From Mageeibacillus sp. UBA5442 (GTDB taxonomy: Bacteria > Bacillota > Clostridia > Saccharofermentanales > DTU023), in assembly GCA_002427475.1 (NCBI GenBank), contig DIRG01000111.1:4705-22688 (forward strand): 17,984 nucleotides of DNA. The letters are read 5' to 3'. Both the position numbers and the translations under genes were made by a program. Of this stretch, positions 14,271 to 17,984 are shown in pieces. Position 1 is the stretch's first letter, and the number at the start of each line of letters is the position of its first letter. A model generated the notes under the pieces. The model did no database searches. It had not been told where the DNA came from and worked only from the letters and a program-made list of their open reading frames with translations.

Positions 14271-14297
14271 TTAGCACTCGACGCCTTCGAGTGCTAA
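14271..14297 (-). promoter_or_regulatory. CIRCE operator, perfect inverted repeat
   Basis: TTAGCACTC (14271-14279), 9-bp spacer, GAGTGCTAA (14289-14297): an exact match to the known HrcA-binding CIRCE consensus TTAGCACTC-N9-GAGTGCTAA. It begins at the predicted transcription start of the hrcA operon, 24 bp before the hrcA start codon. Confidence 0.97.
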
Positions 14298-14301
14298 ACA
14301 T

Positions 14302-14330
14302 AATTTAACACTCTCACTATGGAGTGTCAA
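14302..14330 (-). promoter_or_regulatory. Promoter of the hrcA-grpE-dnaK-dnaJ operon
   Basis: On the minus strand: perfect -35 TTGACA (complement of 14325-14330), 17-nt spacer, -10 TAAATT (complement of 14302-14307). Predicted start is near 14295, at the edge of the perfect CIRCE element. A vegetative promoter under HrcA repression is the expected design. Confidence 0.8.
14305..14330 (-). promoter_or_regulatory. Second, degenerate CIRCE-like repeat overlapping -35 and spacer
   Basis: TTAACACTC (14305-14313), 8-bp spacer, GAGTGTCAA (14322-14330). The arms match CIRCE at 8 of 9 and 7 of 9 bases and match each other with one mismatch, but the spacer is 8 rather than 9. One arm contains the -35 hexamer and the other touches the -10. 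It may be a weak second HrcA site or just a degenerate copy. Confidence 0.55.
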
Positions 14331-14397
14331 CGTTTTAAAGGCAACAAAAGTGGCACATTATGAATCTAATTTGAAGCAATTTTTGCATTATATTCAA

Positions 14398-15591
14398 TCA
14401 GACAAACTCGCGAAACACTACGTTACAAAAGTCTTCTCCTTCGCGAGTTAGGCGCACTGTTTCTCCGTCGAAAGACAGCAATCCTTTGCGACTTAGCTCT
14501 GCTATCTCTGATGCAAACAAGAGGCGATAATCCTTGCCATGTCGCTCCTGGAATTCCTTGGCCTTCACACCCTCGAGTAAGCGTAAGCCTAGCAGCATAG
14601 TCTCCTTGGCAGCTTCTTCTTCGGAGACAATCTCGCAAATATTAGCTTCTGAATAGGGCCCCTCGGTGGCGACAGATTCTTTCCAGATAGCCAAAGAAGC
14701 AGGATTGTTACGCCTGATACCAGCCAGATAACTGCTGGCAGCAGGTCCCGCAGCCAAATAAGGCTCAGCCCGCCAATAGACCAAGTTATGTTGGGACTGA
14801 AACGAGTCTAATGCGAAATTACTGATTTCATAATGCTGAAAACCTCGCGCAATCAGCACATCTCTAATGCGATGAAACATCTGCCTTTCGCCGGCATCAT
14901 CCGGAAAACGTGCAGCATCGCGTGCAAGCATTTTCGCAAAGACGGTGCCGTCGGGCACGTCCAACGCATAGCAGGACACGTGCGTCAGAGGCAAAGTGCT
15001 GATGAAGTCCAATGCGTCATCGATATCAGAGAGCGTTGCATCAGGCAGCCCCGTCATCAGGTCTGCTGAAATATTGTTAAAACCAGCTTTATGGGCAAAA
15101 TTTATTGCTTGAAAAGCATCCTCTCTACTGTGGTGGCGACCCATAAGTTCTAACAAAGAGTCTGTGGCACTTTGCAGACCGACGCTCAGACGATTAAAAC
15201 CTGCTTCCAGGAAAGCGACAGCAGCTTTCTCCGAGCTGATCTGCTCGGGATTTGCTTCCAGCGTTATCTCTGCGTCCGGAGCGATAGCAAATAGATTGCG
15301 GCAAAAATCAAGTTCCTCAGCGAGGAACTTGACCGGTACTAGTGAAGGCGTACCGCCGCCGTAGTAAATTGTCTTTAAGGGCTGTATCTCAACGCCTGCA
15401 GCTTCGGCCTCAGAGGCCAAACGCTGCAACTCGAGAACGATCGTCTCGTGCCAGCTGCGGTAAGTTTCATAGTCAGCCGAACTAATACTATAAAAATCAC
15501 AGTAGTGGCATTTTCTCTGACAAAAGGGTACGTGAATGTAAAGTGAACTCACTACCTTAGTCAGAGAATTTGCTCTTTCAGCTTCCGACAT
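14398..15591 (-). CDS. hemW: Radical SAM heme chaperone HemW
   Basis: HemW is a radical SAM protein related to oxygen-independent coproporphyrinogen oxidase HemN, but its known role is heme binding and insertion into respiratory proteins. The [4Fe-4S] motif C24-x3-C28-x2-C31 is followed by Asp-Phe, the HemW pattern rather than the CxC of HemN. YYGGGTPS, FNRLSVGLQS and the HNLVYW motif in the C-terminal half are also HemW-typical. 397 residues, normal. The start ATG overlaps the SPFH stop by one base (TAATG), and no good ribosome binding site is seen, so translation probably depends on the upstream gene. HemW upstream of hrcA-grpE-dnaK-dnaJ is conserved in many Firmicutes. I see no clear terminator before the hrcA promoter. 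Older databases call such genes hemN. Confidence 0.93.
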   Translation of the reverse strand: MSEAERANSLTKVVSSLYIHVPFCQRKCHYCDFYSISSADYETYRSWHETIVLELQRLASEAEAAGVEIQPLKTIYYGGGTPSLVPVKFLAEELDFCRNLFAIAPDAEITLEANPEQISSEKAAVAFLEAGFNRLSVGLQSATDSLLELMGRHHSREDAFQAINFAHKAGFNNISADLMTGLPDATLSDIDDALDFISTLPLTHVSCYALDVPDGTVFAKMLARDAARFPDDAGERQMFHRIRDVLIARGFQHYEISNFALDSFQSQHNLVYWRAEPYLAAGPAASSYLAGIRRNNPASLAIWKESVATEGPYSEANICEIVSEEEAAKETMLLGLRLLEGVKAKEFQERHGKDYRLLFASEIAELSRKGLLSFDGETVRLTREGEDFCNVVFREFV

Positions 15592-16580
15592 TAGCTTTGG
15601 CCGAGTCGCGCCTGTCTAGCCTGTGGATCTTTGGCTCCTGTGTCCTCGACATCAGACAGAACTTCCTTCACGGAGACAGCTAAGCTAGCCAAGCCTTGAA
15701 GATCGGAAGGGATAATGATCTTGGTGGCGCGTCCGTCAGCAACTTTGGCGAAGGTATCCAGGCTGCGAAGAGCAAGTAAGGCGTCGTCTGCTTGAACATC
15801 TTTGATCATCTGCAGACCTCTTGCTGTAGCTTCCTGCACCTTCAGAATTGCCTGTGCTTCACCCTCTGATTCGCGGATAGCGGTCTCTCTCATGGCGTCA
15901 GCGCGCAAGATAGCGGCCTCTTTATCACCCTCAGCAACGCGAATCGCAGCTTCTTTCTGACCTTCCGCGATCAAGATGCTTTCACGCTTTTCACGCTCAG
16001 CTTTCATCTGGCGTTCCATTGCCGTCTGGATGTCTTGCGGCGGCAAAATATTCTTCAGCTCAACGCGGTTGACCTTAATGCCCCAAGGGTCGGTGGCTTC
16101 ATCCAAGGTAATGCGCATACGTGTGTTGATTACATCGCGTGATGTGAGTGTTTCGTCCAGTTCCAAATCACCGATAATATTACGCAAAGTAGTAGCAGTC
16201 AGGTTTTCAATCGCCAAGATCGGATTCTCAATACCGTAGCTATATAAAACCGGGTCTACGACTTGGAAAAAGATGACTGTGTCGATTTGCATGGTAACGT
16301 TATCTTTTGTAATAACAGCTTGTGGTTGGAAGTCAGCGACACGCTCTTTCAAAGAGATTCTGCGCGCGATGCGGTCGATAAAGGGTATCTTCATGTGAAT
16401 ACCGGTCTGCCAAGTATTCTTGTAGGTGCCCAAACGTTCAATCACATAAACGTTCGCCTGCGGAACGACGCGCACGTTTTTGATAAGAATCAGAAAGATA
16501 AAGAGAATGACTGCAAGCAGTGCAATGATTTCCCCTATACCCGTTGCTGTCGTTTGTAATGCTGTGTAAATCAAAGTCAT
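15591..16580 (-). CDS. SPFH/band 7 membrane protein (stomatin/QmcA-like)
   Basis: Membrane-anchored scaffold of the stomatin/prohibitin family. One N-terminal membrane segment (about 14-34), then the band 7 domain opening with VVPQANVYVIERLGTY (38-53), typical of the QmcA/YbbK branch, continuing to about 190. After it comes a long Ala/Glu/Arg-rich helical region (about 190-260) with repeats of AEG and EGDKEAAI type, expected to form coiled coils and oligomers, and a soluble tail. 329 residues, usual length. AAAGGAG sits about 6 nt before the ATG. It follows an NfeD gene by 91 nt; SPFH and NfeD genes are widely paired, and family studies link them to membrane microdomains and protein quality control. 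hemW overlaps its stop. Confidence 0.93.
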   Translation of the reverse strand: MTLIYTALQTTATGIGEIIALLAVILFIFLILIKNVRVVPQANVYVIERLGTYKNTWQTGIHMKIPFIDRIARRISLKERVADFQPQAVITKDNVTMQIDTVIFFQVVDPVLYSYGIENPILAIENLTATTLRNIIGDLELDETLTSRDVINTRMRITLDEATDPWGIKVNRVELKNILPPQDIQTAMERQMKAEREKRESILIAEGQKEAAIRVAEGDKEAAILRADAMRETAIRESEGEAQAILKVQEATARGLQMIKDVQADDALLALRSLDTFAKVADGRATKIIIPSDLQGLASLAVSVKEVLSDVEDTGAKDPQARQARLGQS

Positions 16581-16671
16581 GTTTTTCTCCTTTTATTCTC
16601 TAGCAGAAGCGTTTTGTCCTAGTGTAGAGGCAAAAGCTTTTTCCTGCCGATACCTTCATTACAGTAGTTAA

Positions 16672-17214
16672 TTATTCGTTATCTACTTCTTCCGGTACAT
16701 CCTGAGGAAATTCCTCCGCAGGAGCGGGTTTGTTCCTCTTATGTCGTTTGACGACTGCCTTAACTCCTTTGAGTGTCAAAACAAGAACCTCAGCTCCCGG
16801 TTCGATGACTTCATCTTCGTCTTCAGTCCGTGCACTCCAAATCTGGTTATCTACTCTGATCAAACCACGACCGACTTCGGTGTCAATAGTTTCTGTAACG
16901 ATACCAACTTTGCCGATAATACGGTCTGCATTGGTCGCCACAATGCGGCCTGCTGTTTTCATGTATCTCGGTCTGATCAGGAAAATAAATAGCAGCAAAC
17001 CAATTACAGCTGCTGTAAAGAAAATCACTAGCTGTAGAGCTAAGGATGCTCCCAATAAACTGGCAATCACTGCAAAGATGGCAGCAACAATAAACCAGAT
17101 TGACACCAGATTGAGGGTACTGATCTCGATCACACTGGCCAGCACTGCAATAAGCAGCCAGAATACCCAATCGCTGATACCAAGAATCGTTACATTCAGT
17201 AATAAATTAAGCAT
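16672..17214 (-). CDS. NfeD-family membrane protein
   Basis: 180-residue partner of SPFH/stomatin proteins. Three hydrophobic stretches (about 13-34, 36-56 and 60-80) form the membrane part, followed by a soluble beta domain (about 95-157) with the NfeD/OB-fold wording GKVGIVTETI...GRGLIRVDNQIWSAR and VLTLKGVKAVV. This is the short form without the N-terminal ClpP-like protease domain of long NfeD. The tail is Pro/Glu-rich and acidic. GAGGAG lies about 8 nt before the ATG. It is 35 nt after the M28-like gene and precedes the SPFH gene, so the three are likely one transcript. Confidence 0.92.
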   Translation of the reverse strand: MLNLLLNVTILGISDWVFWLLIAVLASVIEISTLNLVSIWFIVAAIFAVIASLLGASLALQLVIFFTAAVIGLLLFIFLIRPRYMKTAGRIVATNADRIIGKVGIVTETIDTEVGRGLIRVDNQIWSARTEDEDEVIEPGAEVLVLTLKGVKAVVKRHKRNKPAPAEEFPQDVPEEVDNE

Positions 17215-17249
17215 GTTTCTTTCTCCTCACTATGGTCTGTGGATAGTAC

Positions 17250-17984
17250 TCATTGTTCAAAACTGTAGTTAATCGGCCCGCGTCGGCTCAATTGAAGCAG
17301 TATAAAAGCGGTATTGTTAATACGTTTACTTAATCGATCTATGCTGATTTCTTCGTCTTCAGCCTCTTCTTCTGTTTCGCCTTCTATAGTTTCATTAGCC
17401 TCTGTTTCGGACTCGACTTCGTCTTTGAGTGTAGGCAAGTTTATATTGCTTTCTTCTTCCAAAGCGCGGAAGAACTCCTCCAAATGTTGACTTTCATCAA
17501 AGAGAGTCCCTGAGATCATGCCCTCAGTAGGAGCGAAACGTGGACTGGTGTTCTCTTGGCCGAGATCTTCTTTCGCAACGTTGTAGTCTCCTGATTCTAT
17601 GAAAACCACCGGTATACCTGCTTCATCAAATGGCGTGTGGTCTGACTCAATCGTCGTCCATTCGCGATAAAGTCCTAACTGCTTGGGACCGCCGCCAATG
17701 GGAGAATGAGGCATGTAATAATCCGTCTGATTTGTATATACGGCGTAACCGTTTTGCGTATTAAGTCTGTAATCAAAGAAAATATCTGTAACCTGATACA
17801 GTTTACGCCTCATTTCATAGCTTTTCTCGGCTCCTTCCATGACAGAGTTTTGTCCTGCATGGGCGTAGACTTTATCCCCTGCGTAGATCGGTCCAATGTT
17901 GACCATGGCATCGACAAGCTCCACTTCAGCGGAACTCAGAGATTGTAAATAGGCTTGAGCTCCTTCCTGCCTTCTGGTGCCTGC
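17250..17984 (-). CDS. M28 aminopeptidase-like protein, C-terminal part, possibly inactive; 5' end outside the window
   Basis: The reading frame stays open to the edge of the window, so the gene begins beyond 17984; the first GTG (17922-17924) is probably internal. The fold assignment rests on ESDHTPFDEAGIPVVFIE, matching the M28 S-D-H-x-x-F-x-x-x-G-I-P block whose His is a zinc ligand, and on MVNIGPIYAGDKVYAH, which aligns with the family's M-I-N-L-D-x-x-x-AGD-x-x-Y-x-Y. By this alignment the zinc-ligand Asp is Gly here, and the upstream AEE catalytic pair falls on AGT, so catalytic function is doubtful. The tail is strongly acidic (Glu-rich, about 45 residues) and ends in a short Arg-containing segment. 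A signal peptide, usual in M28 proteins, would lie outside. It is followed by nfeD after 35 nt. Alternatively it is a diverged active peptidase that I misaligned. Confidence 0.75.
   Translation of the reverse strand, partial: AGTRRQEGAQAYLQSLSSAEVELVDAMVNIGPIYAGDKVYAHAGQNSVMEGAEKSYEMRRKLYQVTDIFFDYRLNTQNGYAVYTNQTDYYMPHSPIGGGPKQLGLYREWTTIESDHTPFDEAGIPVVFIESGDYNVAKEDLGQENTSPRFAPTEGMISGTLFDESQHLEEFFRALEEESNINLPTLKDEVESETEANETIEGETEEEAEDEEISIDRLSKRINNTAFILLQLSRRGPINYSFEQ

Noticed and set aside
14331..14397. Possible terminator after hemW (GCAA-N3-TTGC)
   Set aside because: The stem is only 4 bp and no proper T-tract follows; too weak to call.
16730..17272. A 180-codon plus-strand frame opposite nfeD
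   Set aside because: Nearly coextensive with the well-supported nfeD gene and low-complexity Ser/Thr/Ile-rich; a shadow frame.

Overview
The window reads as ordinary chromosomal DNA of a Gram-positive, probably clostridial (Firmicutes) bacterium. Supporting signs are a glycine decarboxylase P-protein split into two subunits, an HrcA/CIRCE-controlled dnaK operon in the order hemW-hrcA-grpE-dnaK-dnaJ, a DnaK of the short Gram-positive type, a YwlG-family gene, and strong AGGAGG-type ribosome binding sites. I cannot name the genus. Base composition looks even across the window, and I see no transposase, phage gene, integrase, tRNA, rRNA or CRISPR array.

Layout: two genes lie on the + strand at the left edge, the C-terminal part of an FGGY sugar kinase (1-921) and a GtrA-type membrane protein (936-1385). 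They converge on one minus-strand block that runs from 17984 down to 1427. In transcription order the block holds: a partial M28-peptidase-like protein, NfeD, an SPFH/band-7 protein, HemW; then the HrcA operon (hrcA, grpE, dnaK, dnaJ, a DEDDh exonuclease, a YwlG-family protein); then the glycine cleavage operon (gcvT, gcvH, gcvPA, gcvPB); then gap alone; then a small zinc-ribbon membrane protein. No stretch above 300 bases lacks a gene. The largest gaps are 1862-2110 (gap terminator, an unexplained structured segment and a promoter) and 3185-3391 (gcv terminator and two gap promoters).

How the genes work together: HrcA represses its own operon through a perfect CIRCE element over the transcription start and a degenerate CIRCE-like repeat between -35 and -10. 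GrpE, DnaK and DnaJ form the Hsp70 folding machine. The dnaJ stop overlaps the start of a 3'-5' exonuclease gene, and a YwlG-family gene follows 15 nt later, so both are probably heat-shock co-expressed. GcvT, H, PA and PB carry out glycine cleavage; the fourth component, dihydrolipoamide dehydrogenase, is not in the window. GAPDH is glycolytic and has its own promoters and terminator. NfeD and the SPFH protein form a known membrane pair, with hemW overlapping the SPFH gene by one base.

I found no clear undescribed defence or mobile system. The points most worth checking are the exonuclease and YwlG genes in the heat-shock operon, the double CIRCE, mutually exclusive RNA pairings between dnaK and dnaJ, an M28 protein that seems to have lost its catalytic residues, an acidic insertion in HrcA, and a GAPDH that resembles the kinetoplastid glycosomal enzyme.
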